A stretch of 9,536 nt of DNA from Natrinema soli (GTDB lineage Archaea > Halobacteriota > Halobacteria > Halobacteriales > Natrialbaceae): contig NZ_JAQIVI010000533.1 in NCBI RefSeq assembly GCF_028618695.1, positions 1-9,536 of the forward strand, in the 5' to 3' direction. Shown piece after piece: positions 1-6,318 of this stretch (position 1 is the first letter of the stretch; every line of letters starts with the position of its first letter). Made by a program: the position numbers and the translations under genes. The notes beneath the pieces were generated by a model. It was not told the origin of the DNA, did not search any database, and was given only the letters and a program-made list of their open reading frames with translations.

Positions 1-1
1 C

Positions 2-160
2 GTCCCCGAGAACAGCGCGCTGGCCGTGACCGGCACGCGCAACATCGTCCAGATCGAGACCCGTAATGCGGGATCGCTCCACTCGAGCGGCCGCGGTGCC
101 GGCGGCCCCGAGACGGCCACGGCGGTCCTCTCGGACGTCGGTCGGCTGCCGCCGCTGTAA
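2..160 (+). CDS. hom: Homoserine dehydrogenase, C-terminal end (partial)
   Basis: This is the 3' end of a gene that starts before the window; 52 codons and a TAA are visible. The reading frame contains LAVTGTRNIVQI, then SGRGAGGPETATAVLSDV near the C-terminus. The GRGAGGPETA signature closes the catalytic domain of NAD(P)-dependent homoserine dehydrogenases, which reduce aspartate semialdehyde to homoserine in the threonine/methionine branch of aspartate metabolism. The enzyme is cytoplasmic. From general knowledge of haloarchaea, hom commonly lies directly upstream of the EF-1alpha gene, and that order is seen here. Only the last ~50 residues are available, so the nucleotide-binding domain cannot be checked. 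The 351-nt gap with its own promoter-like elements argues that tuf is transcribed separately. Confidence 0.88.
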   Translation, partial: VPENSALAVTGTRNIVQIETRNAGSLHSSGRGAGGPETATAVLSDVGRLPPL

Positions 161-511
161 CCGCAGTCCGTTCTCTGCGCTGTTCTGTCATCTCTCGATA
201 GTCGGCCCGGTTCTCGTCCGGAGATTCCGACGCGGAGACCCGAGCGCGGCTGCCGGGAATAACTGCAAACGGATCCATCTCGGCAGGGCACCGGAATCGC
301 GCGCCGGGAGTTCGGCGCTCGCTCGAGCGGGAATCGCCGCTCTCGAGACCCGTTTTCCACCCCGGTCTCCGTCGCCGAACGGTCCGCGGCGTGTGACTGG
401 TAGCCAAACCGCAGGACGGCGGTGGGATCGACTGAATACGCTTTCGAAATGGTTTTAACCGCAACGAGCCAAAGAGACCGATATAAGCGCCTCTGCGCGT
501 GAGCTACAACA
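161..511. other. Intergenic region between hom and tuf
   Basis: These 351 nt hold no convincing gene. An open frame at 66-458 (+) crosses the hom stop in another frame and encodes an Arg/Ser/Pro-rich, non-acidic peptide unlike a haloarchaeal protein, so I treat it as chance. The region presumably contains the hom terminator and, in its last ~60 nt, the tuf promoter. No RNA gene or clear long repeat is visible. Confidence 0.6.
452..486 (+). promoter_or_regulatory. tuf promoter: two candidate TATA boxes
   Basis: Two TATA-like elements precede tuf. One is GTTTTAAC at 452-459, preceded by a purine-rich BRE-like CGAAATG; it would start RNA near 480 and leave a ~30-nt leader. The other is GATATAAG at 479-486, centred about 28 nt before the ATG at 512, which would give an essentially leaderless mRNA. 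No Shine-Dalgarno sequence precedes the ATG, which favours the second box. Which one is used, or whether both are, cannot be settled from sequence. Confidence 0.5.
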
Positions 512-1777
512 ATGAGCGACCAACACCAGAACCTGGCCATCATCGGTCACGTTGACCACGGGAAGAGTACGCTCGTGGGACGACTCCTCTACGAGACGGG
601 GAGCGTACCCGAGCACGTCATCGAACAGCACCGCGAAGAAGCCGAAGAGAAGGGCAAGGGCGGCTTCGAGTTCGCCTACGTCATGGACAACCTCGCCGAA
701 GAGCGAGAGCGCGGTGTCACCATCGACATCGCCCACCAGGAGTTCTCGACCGACGAGTACGACTTCACCATCGTCGACTGTCCCGGCCACCGCGACTTCG
801 TGAAGAACATGATCACGGGCGCATCCCAGGCGGACAACGCCGTCCTCGTCGTCGCCGCTGACGATGGTGTCGCGCCCCAGACCCAGGAACACGTGTTCCT
901 GGCTCGAACCCTCGGGATCGACGAGCTCATCGTCGGCATCAACAAGATGGACATCGTCGACTACGAGGAGTCGACGTACGACGACGTCGTCGAGGAAGTC
1001 GAGCAGCTGCTCAAGCAGGTCCAGTTCAACACCGACGACGCCTCGTTCATCCCGATCTCGGCGTTCGAAGGCGACAACATCGCCGAGGAGTCCGACAACA
1101 CGCCGTGGTACGACGGCGAGATCCTGCTCGAGGCCCTCAACAGCCTGCCGGAGCCGGAGCCGCCGACGGACGCGCCGCTCCGACTCCCGATTCAGGACGT
1201 CTACACCATCTCCGGCATCGGTACCGTCCCAGTCGGGCGTATCGAGACCGGTATCATGAACACCGGCGACAACGTCTCCTTCCAGCCCAGCGACGTGGGC
1301 GGCGAAGTGAAGACGATCGAGATGCACCACGAAGAGGTGCCCACGGCAGAACCCGGTGACAACGTCGGATTCAACGTCCGCGGCATCGGTAAGGACGACA
1401 TCCGCCGCGGTGACGTCTGTGGCCCGGCCGACGACCCGCCGAGCGTCGCCGAGACGTTCCAGGCGCAGATCGTCGTCATGCAGCACCCAAGCGTGATCAC
1501 GGCCGGCTACACCCCGGTCTTCCACGCCCACACGGCACAGGTCGCCTGTACGATCGAGTCCATCGACAAGAAAATGGACCCCGCGAGCGGCGAGGTCGCC
1601 GAGGAGAACCCCGACTTCATCCAGTCGGGTGACGCTGCCGTGGTCACCATCCGACCGCAAAAACCCCTCAGCATCGAGCCGTCCAGCGAGATCCCCGAAC
1701 TCGGGAGCTTCGCCATCCGCGACATGGGTCAGACCATCGCCGCCGGAAAGGTCCTCGACGTTCACGAGAAAGAATAA
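512..1777 (+). CDS. tuf: Translation elongation factor EF-1alpha (aEF1A)
   Basis: The product is the GTPase that delivers aminoacyl-tRNA to the ribosomal A site in the cytoplasm. The 421-residue length is normal for the archaeal family. All G motifs are present: G1 GHVDHGKS at 12-19, G2 RGVTID around 67-72, G3 DCPGH at 89-93, G4 NKMD at 144-147 and G5 SAFEGDN at 183-189. Two beta-barrel domains follow, with the typical [21 protein letters not shown] opening of domain 2 and a C-terminal QTIAAGKV stretch. The start is fixed by the universal N-terminus ([14 protein letters not shown]) and by the promoter spacing. rps10 begins immediately after the TAA, so the two are surely cotranscribed. A very long minus-strand frame over this gene is a codon-bias shadow. 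The identification is secure. Confidence 0.98.
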   Translation: MSDQHQNLAIIGHVDHGKSTLVGRLLYETGSVPEHVIEQHREEAEEKGKGGFEFAYVMDNLAEERERGVTIDIAHQEFSTDEYDFTIVDCPGHRDFVKNMITGASQADNAVLVVAADDGVAPQTQEHVFLARTLGIDELIVGINKMDIVDYEESTYDDVVEEVEQLLKQVQFNTDDASFIPISAFEGDNIAEESDNTPWYDGEILLEALNSLPEPEPPTDAPLRLPIQDVYTISGIGTVPVGRIETGIMNTGDNVSFQPSDVGGEVKTIEMHHEEVPTAEPGDNVGFNVRGIGKDDIRRGDVCGPADDPPSVAETFQAQIVVMQHPSVITAGYTPVFHAHTAQVACTIESIDKKMDPASGEVAEENPDFIQSGDAAVVTIRPQKPLSIEPSSEIPELGSFAIRDMGQTIAAGKVLDVHEKE

Positions 1778-2086
1778 ATGCAGCAAGCACGCGTTCGACT
1801 CGCGGGCACGAGTCCAGACGACTTAGACGACATCTGCGACGACGTCCGCGAGATCGCGAACAACACCGGCGTCAACCTGAGCGGTCCGATCCCGCTGCCG
1901 ACGAAGACCCTCGAGGTGCCGACCCGGAAGTCGCCCGACGGCGAGGGCACTGCGACGTGGGAGCACTGGGAGATGCGCGTCCACAAGCGCCTGATCGATC
2001 TGGACGCCGACGAACGTGCACTCCGCCAGCTCATGCGCATTCAGGTGCCGAACGACGTCTCGATCGAGATCGTCCTCGAAGACTGA
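1778..2086 (+). CDS. rps10: 30S ribosomal protein uS10 (S10P)
   Basis: The gene encodes the 102-residue ribosomal protein uS10 of the small-subunit head. It starts with the ATG that directly follows the tuf stop (no intervening base), so translation is probably coupled to tuf. Typical family features are the N-terminal [17 protein letters not shown] strand-helix, the central loop [18 protein letters not shown], the [14 protein letters not shown] segment, and the C-terminal [15 protein letters not shown] strand. The loop and KRLID segments are the conserved rRNA- and uS3/uS14-contacting parts of the family. The tuf-rps10 pair is the conserved archaeal arrangement. The protein is complete and acidic, as expected in halophiles. 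Confidence 0.97.
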   Translation: MQQARVRLAGTSPDDLDDICDDVREIANNTGVNLSGPIPLPTKTLEVPTRKSPDGEGTATWEHWEMRVHKRLIDLDADERALRQLMRIQVPNDVSIEIVLED

Positions 2087-2159
2087 GGTCGGTTTCGGTT
2101 CCGACTTACAGACGAGTTATATACCGTTTTGGTCGCCTTCGAGTAGTCCTCCAGCGATA

Positions 2160-2196
2160 GCTTCGCGGCCCGAAGCGGCGAGTCTCCTCGGGACTC
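2160..2196 (+). other. Two adjacent small hairpins after rps10
   Basis: Downstream of rps10, GCTTCG-CGGCC-CGAAGC (2160-2176) forms a perfect 6-bp stem. It is followed by GAGTC-TCCTCGG-GACTC (2180-2196), a 5-bp stem that extends by a G-U and a C-G pair. They lie between the rps10 stop and the rhomboid promoter and could shape the 3' end of the tuf-rps10 mRNA. There is no following U-run, so a terminator role is only a guess. Confidence 0.3.
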
Positions 2197-2237
2197 ACGC
2201 GCTATTTGCGCCCCTCGTCGTCTCGGAAAGCGGCGGG

Positions 2238-2246
2238 ACTTTTGTC
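2238..2246 (+). promoter_or_regulatory. TATA-like box of the rhomboid gene
   Basis: The T-rich core in GGGACTTTTGTCGG is centred about 27 nt before the ATG at 2269. That spacing predicts a leaderless mRNA starting at the A of the ATG. It is the main reason for choosing this start rather than the upstream in-frame GTG-type start at 2206. Confidence 0.5.
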
Positions 2247-2268
2247 GGTCGCCGTGGCAGTCACTCGT

Positions 2269-2940
2269 ATGGCGCGGCGCTCGCGGTCACGATCACAGTC
2301 GAACACCTACCTGCAGCCCGATTCCGACGGGAGTGACGGCACGCAGACGGGACCGGGGAGTCCGATCCTCGAGGTGCTCGTCGTGTTCGCCGTCGTTTTC
2401 GTCGTCCAGGGACTCACTGCGTTCGCGGGCGTGATGGGTGCGTTTTTCGTCCTCGCGCCGCCGCTGACGACGAATCCGTGGACGATCATCACGAGCGTCT
2501 ACGCACACAGCGGGGTCGGCCATCTGCTCTCGAACACCCTCGCACTGGTCGTCTTCGGCTGGCCGGTCGCCCGAGCGACGACGCGGGCTCGCTTTCACGT
2601 CTTCTTTGCGATAACGGGCGCGATCGCGGGCGTGACCCAGATCGTTCTCACGGGACTGCTCGTGGCGGTCCCCTTCGTTCCCATCGCGCCGACGGCGGGC
2701 GTCCTCGGTGCCAGCGGGGCCGTCTTCGCCCTGCTGGGCTATCTCGTCGCGTCGAATCGGCTCTCGAGCGGGCTGGCCTCGTTCGTCGACGTCCCGCAGT
2801 GGCTGTCGATTCTCGTCGTCGTCGGCCTCGTGATCGCGGTCACCCTCGCCACCGCCTCGCCCGGCGTGGCGCTGATCGCTCACTTCGCGGGGTTCCTGGT
2901 CGGGGTGGTCACCGGACGCGCTCGGGTGCTCGCCGTTTGA
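2269..2940 (+). CDS. Rhomboid family intramembrane serine protease
   Basis: This 223-residue polytopic membrane protein has about six hydrophobic segments: roughly 33-52, 54-66, 84-104, 108-135, 143-161 and 178-215, the last block containing two. Rhomboid hallmarks are present: the HSGVGHLLSN block (H80, H85, N89) in the second helix, GASG with the nucleophile S149, and the catalytic H205 in LIAHFAGFLVG. The family cleaves single-pass substrates within the membrane using a Ser-His dyad; the substrate here is unknown. The N-terminal ~30 residues are polar and Arg/Ser-rich and probably cytoplasmic. A longer in-frame start at 2206 exists, but the TATA box lies between the two starts and supports 2269. 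The neighbours give no functional clue. Confidence 0.9.
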   Translation: MARRSRSRSQSNTYLQPDSDGSDGTQTGPGSPILEVLVVFAVVFVVQGLTAFAGVMGAFFVLAPPLTTNPWTIITSVYAHSGVGHLLSNTLALVVFGWPVARATTRARFHVFFAITGAIAGVTQIVLTGLLVAVPFVPIAPTAGVLGASGAVFALLGYLVASNRLSSGLASFVDVPQWLSILVVVGLVIAVTLATASPGVALIAHFAGFLVGVVTGRARVLAV

Positions 2941-3206
2941 TCGCACGGTCGGTCGGCCTCCTCGTGGGCCGACGTACTCGAGCACGAGCCGTTTGGCAGT
3001 AGCCACATCACACGTGTACGACTGCTGTCCGCCGATTTGCGACCATCCTCGAGTGCCGTGAGACGACGGCTGGAACCGAGTGGATACTCCGTCGCAGTAA
3101 GCCAGGGACTCACGACACTGATAGCCGAAGCACCACCGTGGTGCCGTGTCCCGTTCCGTCCCCGAAACACAAGCCTCAAATAGAAACCGAGGGTATGAAC
3201 GTGCGA
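2941..3206. other. Intergenic region before tRNA-Ala
   Basis: No gene is supported here. Minus-strand frames run through it, but they start inside the tRNA complement and continue as antisense of the rhomboid gene. A near-perfect 15-nt palindrome, GCACCACCGTGGTGC, lies at 3130-3144 (7-bp arms around one central base). The tRNA promoter occupies the end. Confidence 0.5.
3176..3183 (+). promoter_or_regulatory. TATA-like box of tRNA-Ala
   Basis: TCAAATAG is centred about 27 nt before the first base of the tRNA (3207). It sits in an otherwise GC-rich stretch, preceded by purine-containing BRE-like sequence. It is the expected position for the tRNA promoter. Confidence 0.5.
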
Positions 3207-3278
3207 GGGCTCGTAGATCAGTGGTAGATCGCTTCCTTCGCAAGGAAGAGGCCTCGGGTTCAAATCCCGACGAGTCCA
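3207..3278 (+). tRNA. tRNA-Ala(CGC)
   Basis: A complete 72-nt cloverleaf can be folded. The acceptor is GGGCTCG (3207-3213) with CGAGTCC (3271-3277), discriminator A at 3278. The D stem is GATC/GATC around AGTGGTA. The anticodon stem is CTTCC/GGAAG around loop TTCGCAA, with anticodon CGC at 3239-3241. The variable loop has 5 nt. The T stem is TCGGG/CCCGA around TTCAAAT. The acceptor contains the G3:U70 wobble pair, the major alanine identity element, which agrees with the anticodon reading GCG codons. CCA is not encoded, and no intron is present. Confidence 0.97.
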
Positions 3279-3385
3279 CTACTTTGCACCGTGAGCAATT
3301 CGCGAGCGGCGCAAACTGTCATCGAAGCGGGGATTTGAAGCCGATTCACATCTCCGCCGTCCACCGATCACAGCGAAGGAAATCG

Positions 3386-3628
3386 GTGGTGGTCGGCGTG
3401 ACGGTCGCACCGTGGCCGTCGGTCGGCAACTCGACCTGTGACCACTGCGAAGCCCATATCACCGACCGGTTCCGCCGCGTCTTCGGTGACGATGACGATC
3501 GCGCCCACCGTTGTGGCGACTGCGACACGTACGCTCGATCGAGCCGCGGCTCTGCAACTGGCGTCGATGTGAGGGCTTCGGACCCAGAGACATCGCCCGG
3601 TCGCCACGGAGGTGAGGTCGATGTGTAG
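3386..3628 (+). CDS. Small double-CxxC zinc-finger protein (DUF7563-like)
   Basis: This 80-residue protein carries CDHC (C18, C21) and CGDC (C43, C46), separated by ITDRFRRVFGDDDDRAH. This looks like the haloarchaeal small zinc-finger family I know as DUF7563, where a CxxC knuckle, an F-x-RVF-like strand and a second CxxC form a treble-clef or ribbon. Such proteins are usually considered nucleic-acid or protein binders; no specific role is known to me. The start is uncertain: GTG at 3386 has an AAGGA-type ribosome site upstream (3376-3380), but GTG 3389 or 3398 is also possible, and no in-frame ATG exists. The stop is overlapped by the next gene's ATG, so this is the first gene of the operon. 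The C-terminal 30 residues are low-complexity and probably disordered. Confidence 0.62.
   Translation: MVVGVTVAPWPSVGNSTCDHCEAHITDRFRRVFGDDDDRAHRCGDCDTYARSSRGSATGVDVRASDPETSPGRHGGEVDV
3608..3615 (+). promoter_or_regulatory. Strong Shine-Dalgarno sequence inside the zinc-finger gene
   Basis: GGAGGTGA is a perfect match to the complement of the archaeal 16S rRNA 3' end. It lies 5 nt before the ATG at 3621, inside the end of the upstream gene. It decides that start over the in-frame GTG at 3612 and indicates translation from a polycistronic mRNA. Confidence 0.7.
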
Positions 3629-3962
3629 CGGGTTCGTTCCGGCAAATCGGCTGTACGATGTCGAGAGTCGGACGCCCATAGCCCATCAAGCGACTGACGC
3701 GGACGTTCGGCGGGCGCTCGAGAATCGAGAGATTCGCGCCGACAGCGGACACTCCTCGAGCGGTACTGACCGCTCTATTCGGTCGTGTTGTATGGTTCTG
3801 GAGAAGGGGCCAACCGCGGGCAACGCGTCGGCTTCACCCAGAACCAGTACCCTCTCTGTTCATCATGGCAATAAGAACCAATGGAAATATTCGCAAGCGA
3901 TTAATCAGCTAGTAGATCTTGCTTCATTTAGTCGATCACTACAGCCGGGGGGTGACCGATGA
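3621..3962 (+). CDS. Hypothetical protein, operon gene 2
   Basis: I do not recognise this 113-residue protein. It begins MCSGFVPANRLYDVESRTPI and has a helical stretch around ATDADVRRALENREIRAD, then a Ser-rich part with a CC pair near residue 58. Support for translation comes from the perfect Shine-Dalgarno sequence, the 8-nt overlap with the upstream gene and the ATGA overlap with the next one. The last third (from about 3840) is AT-rich compared with the surroundings, contains no clear domain, and reads more like non-coding or decayed DNA. The true protein may therefore have been shorter, or the gene may be degenerating. No membrane segment or signal peptide is seen. Confidence 0.45.
   Translation: MCSGFVPANRLYDVESRTPIAHQATDADVRRALENREIRADSGHSSSGTDRSIRSCCMVLEKGPTAGNASASPRTSTLSVHHGNKNQWKYSQAINQLVDLASFSRSLQPGGDR
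3947..3955 (+). promoter_or_regulatory. Shine-Dalgarno sequence of operon gene 3
   Basis: GGGGGGTGA differs by one base from the GGAGGTGA consensus and lies 3 nt before the ATG at 3959. The ATG overlaps the previous stop as ATGA, which points to coupled translation. A T-rich element (TTCATTTAG, 3923-3931) also lies about 30 nt upstream and could be an internal promoter. Confidence 0.5.
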
Positions 3963-4318
3963 GCGAACCCGACGACGTGCTGGGTCAGACGACCCGTAAC
4001 GACCTCGAGCAGAAGATAGACGGCGAGATCCCGGTGGGTCACCTGCCGTTCTGGCAAGTCGCCGGGACACCGCGCCGGACCGAGCCCGGCCGTGCGATCC
4101 CGTTCAGCGATGGGCAACGGGTGATCGCCACGCTCGAGGGGGGACGAATCTGGTTCAGCCCGCTCGAGGAAGTCGACGACGAACTCCCAGACGACGCGCC
4201 GAGTCGTGGGTTCACCTCCGTCGATCCCGCGGAGGGACCGGCGTCGCGTTGCGAGTCTGGCGCCGCCAACTCACCTCTCAGATGGCCAATTTTGCATGAT
4301 GGAGAGATGATCAGATAA
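3959..4318 (+). CDS. Hypothetical protein, operon gene 3
   Basis: This 119-residue protein is not recognised. It is acidic at the N-terminus (MSEPDDVLGQTTRNDLEQKI), followed by a probable small beta-rich unit (VGHLPFWQVAGTPRRTEPG, then QRVIATLEGGRIWFSPLEE), and ends in a polar, less ordered tail. No signal peptide, membrane helix or cysteine motif is present. Its start is well defined by the ATGA overlap and the strong Shine-Dalgarno sequence. The next gene begins one base after its stop. Codon use up to about residue 85 is typical of haloarchaeal coding DNA. Its position between a zinc-finger protein and surface-related genes does not reveal a function. Confidence 0.6.
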   Translation: MSEPDDVLGQTTRNDLEQKIDGEIPVGHLPFWQVAGTPRRTEPGRAIPFSDGQRVIATLEGGRIWFSPLEEVDDELPDDAPSRGFTSVDPAEGPASRCESGAANSPLRWPILHDGEMIR

Positions 4319-4319
4319 T

Positions 4320-4460
4320 ATGAACGGTTCAACGCTGCAACGACGGGAGGTCCTCCTCGCGGTGTCGGGCGCGTACGTTACGTTCGCCGGGTGTACCACT
4401 AGCGAGGCCACGATATCCGGATACGGAACGACGTACGGACGGGGATACGGGGGCGAATAA
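4320..4460 (+). CDS. Tat-exported 46-residue lipopeptide precursor
   Basis: This short gene encodes a signal peptide and little else. LQRREVLLAVSG (twin arginines R8-R9 followed by a hydrophobic segment) is a Tat signal of the haloarchaeal kind, and TFAGC (21-25) is a lipobox with C25 as the lipidated residue. The mature part would be only 22 residues, with a Gly/Tyr-rich end (GYGTTYGRGYGGE). Similar Gly-Tyr linkers occur in larger secreted haloarchaeal proteins, so this could be a remnant of one or a genuine minimal membrane-anchored peptide. AGAGATGATC at 4303-4312 matches 8 of 10 anti-Shine-Dalgarno-complementary bases, 7 nt before the ATG. It lies 1 nt after the previous gene and 2 nt before the beta-helix gene. 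It has no frame continuity with either neighbour. Confidence 0.65.
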   Translation: MNGSTLQRREVLLAVSGAYVTFAGCTTSEATISGYGTTYGRGYGGE

Positions 4461-4462
4461 GC

Positions 4463-5977
4463 ATGGCCGATGACACACCGCGGCTCGGCCTGGGAACGTT
4501 CGACGAGGGCGAAGAGTGGGACCACACCGACGCGGTCGAGGCGGTCGACGAGCACGCGATCGTCCACGGACCGATCGCCGAGCGTCCGTCGACCGGCGAG
4601 TACGACGACGAACTGTTTCACGCGACCGATCAGGGGATCACCTGGCGCTGGGACGACTCGAGCGAGGACTGGCGCTATTTCGGCGGGCGGGGGAGCGCCG
4701 AGCAACCGGTTCCGGGGACGAGCCACTTCGAAGCGGCACACGCGGTCCACGCGCGGACCGCGGAGACCCCCGTGTGGAACGTCGAGGCCCACGGGATCGA
4801 GGGCGACGGAGAAACTGAGGTCGGAGGAGCCGTCCACGACCTCCTGAAGACGGTTGACAAGTCCGGTGGCGGGATCGTCTACTTCCCGCCGGGTCGATAC
4901 CTGCTCGAGCGGACGCCGCTGGTGGGCGACGATACGATCGTCAGGGGTGCGGGTCGCTCGACCGTCCTCGAGGGGACGCGGCCCGCTGGTGAGGAAGGCA
5001 AGGCGCTCCTCTCCAACAGGGGCTTCGACGCGACCGAATACGACGGCGCGTCGAACTGGGGGGTGTGCAACGTCCGAATAGACACGCCGAAGACGACCGG
5101 GATCATGCCCGCACACGCGGCGAACGTCCGATTGGAGAACATCTACGGCGACCACACCTACAATCATCATATCGACGTCGTCTCGTCGAAAAACGTCGTC
5201 GTGGACGGCTACTGGGCGACTCGAGGCGGCGAGAGCGGGTCGGATGCGCCGGTGCAGTTCGACGCACAGTATTCTGGGGCGTCCTGGAACGGCGTGTGGG
5301 ACGGGAGCGAGTATACGCTCGCCAGGAACGACGACACCCCGACCCGGAACTGCACCCTTAAAAACTTCGAGATCGATCCGGTGAACGGCCCGGAGCACGG
5401 CGTTCACCTCCACCACGGCAGCAACGAGTCGATCACGATCACGGACGGCTATATCACCGGCTGCGAGCATACGGCGATCAGGGCCGACCCCGGCGAGGCG
5501 GTCGCGGATCTGACGATCGACGGCGTCTCGTGTATCGACAACGCGAAGGGGATCACGCTGGGGCACGTCGAGAGCGGGCGACGAGAGCTGACGATCAGTA
5601 ATACCACGATCAGAACCGACGACGGCGATCTGGCTGCCGGATCGGGGCTGTACGCCGCCGGATTCGACAGCGCTGCGATCTCGAACGTCGTCGTCGACGG
5701 CCCGTTCACGAACGCGATCATCTTCGACGACATGGACGACCTGAAGATGAGTGGGATAACGGCGACGGGGGCGAACGACCAGGCGTTCCGTTTCCGTGAG
5801 AACGTCGACGTGACGCTGACGACGGCTCGAGCAGCGGATTGCGGTACCGTCGGCGTCTACTCGGGGCCCGGTAGTAGTGTCGCCTACGGCGGCGTCACGT
5901 TCGACGATGTCGGGACGCAGGTGGACATCGATAACGACGGCGAGACTCGGGAGTGGGTCACGTCGGAATCGTCGTAA
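4463..5977 (+). CDS. Parallel beta-helix protein, pectate-lyase/tailspike type
   Basis: The 504-residue protein has two parts. Residues ~1-105 form a haloarchaeal N-terminal domain (WDHTDAVEAVDEHAIVHGPI, then a DDELFHATDQGITWRWDD segment) resembling attachment domains of tail-fibre-like proteins. From ~108, EAHGIEGDGETEVGGAVHDL and GGGIVYFPPGRYLL open a Pectate_lyase_3-like right-handed beta-helix. Its coils run to ~480 with repeating N-V-x-I/V-x-x units such as NVVVDGYW, SITITDGYITG, LTIDGVS and LTISNTTIR. DAPVQFD near 261-267 and HGVHLHH near 312-318 are candidate active-site surroundings. Members act on acidic or neutral polysaccharides as lyases, hydrolases or epimerases; the substrate here cannot be told. 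No signal peptide is visible at the chosen ATG. It is the last gene of the operon, with a GGGGGCGA ribosome site 6 nt upstream. Confidence 0.85.
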   Translation: MADDTPRLGLGTFDEGEEWDHTDAVEAVDEHAIVHGPIAERPSTGEYDDELFHATDQGITWRWDDSSEDWRYFGGRGSAEQPVPGTSHFEAAHAVHARTAETPVWNVEAHGIEGDGETEVGGAVHDLLKTVDKSGGGIVYFPPGRYLLERTPLVGDDTIVRGAGRSTVLEGTRPAGEEGKALLSNRGFDATEYDGASNWGVCNVRIDTPKTTGIMPAHAANVRLENIYGDHTYNHHIDVVSSKNVVVDGYWATRGGESGSDAPVQFDAQYSGASWNGVWDGSEYTLARNDDTPTRNCTLKNFEIDPVNGPEHGVHLHHGSNESITITDGYITGCEHTAIRADPGEAVADLTIDGVSCIDNAKGITLGHVESGRRELTISNTTIRTDDGDLAAGSGLYAAGFDSAAISNVVVDGPFTNAIIFDDMDDLKMSGITATGANDQAFRFRENVDVTLTTARAADCGTVGVYSGPGSSVAYGGVTFDDVGTQVDIDNDGETREWVTSESS

Positions 5978-6129
5978 TCTATTCGGTAGAGACGGGTTCT
6001 CGAGCGTCGTTCGCACCTGCCGGAAGTCAGTGCACACCGTATTGCACGACGGCTGTGCGATCGATCTGCAGCCAACTGAATGGACCAGTGGGTTACTGAC
6101 GGGACTGTGGAAGACGAAGCGTCCTACTA

Positions 6130-6318
6130 TCGTGGCAACACGAAATCGCCACGCCCTCCCCAGCCGATTCGCTCACACCTTTCGGCGTTCGCTCATCCAC
6201 TGGAAGACGCTCGCGTCTTCCAAGCCGTCACTCGCTCCGCTCGCGACGACCTCGCGCAGAATCGGTTCGCGGCTCACCGTCGGTTCACCGCGACCCAGCG
6301 CGCGCCACCGCACGCCGG
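6130..6318. repeat. Dispersed-repeat-like haloarchaeal segment
   Basis: The segment has the composition I associate with short non-coding dispersed sequences of haloarchaea, often found beside transposase remnants: ACGCCCTCCCCAGCCGATTC, followed by stuttering CTCGCTCCGCTCGCGAC and GACCTCGCGCAGAATCGGTT. It contains internal near-repeats (TTCGCTCACACC, TTCGCTCATCC, TCACTCGCTCC). Only one copy lies in the window, so its repetitive nature rests on recall and needs a genome-wide comparison. Confidence 0.35.
6202..6221. repeat. Perfect 8-bp hairpin
   Basis: GGAAGACG-CTCG-CGTCTTCC is a perfect inverted repeat with a 4-nt loop; one more T-A pair (6201/6222) extends it. It sits 225 nt after the beta-helix gene, inside the repeat-like segment. 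It may be part of a mobile-element remnant or cap the 3' end of the operon mRNA. No T-run follows. Confidence 0.5.

Noticed and set aside
66..458. 130-codon frame crossing the end of hom and the tuf upstream region
   Set aside because: Basic, Arg/Ser/Pro-rich product, overlapping the true hom frame; not haloarchaeal in composition.
455..1786. 443-codon open frame on the minus strand over tuf
   Set aside because: It is the exact antisense of EF-1alpha, a known effect of GC-rich third positions, and has no family features of its own.
2087..2268. Possible tRNA-Ser after rps10, as I recall in some haloarchaea
   Set aside because: No T-arm (GGTTCRAATC-like) or cloverleaf could be found on either strand in this gap.
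3130..3144. Palindrome GCACCACCGTGGTGC upstream of tRNA-Ala as an operator
   Set aside because: Nearly perfect but isolated, 62 nt before the tRNA and not at a promoter position; no second copy in the window supports a regulatory role.
2293..3279. 328-codon minus-strand frame over the rhomboid gene and tRNA
   Set aside because: Its N-terminus (MDSSGFEPEASSLRRK) is just the complement of the tRNA, and its body is antisense of the rhomboid gene; it is Arg/Asp-rich without a domain.
4271..6037. 588-codon minus-strand frame over the beta-helix gene
   Set aside because: The plus frame shows clear beta-helix repeats, a ribosome site and operon spacing; the minus frame is a compositional shadow.
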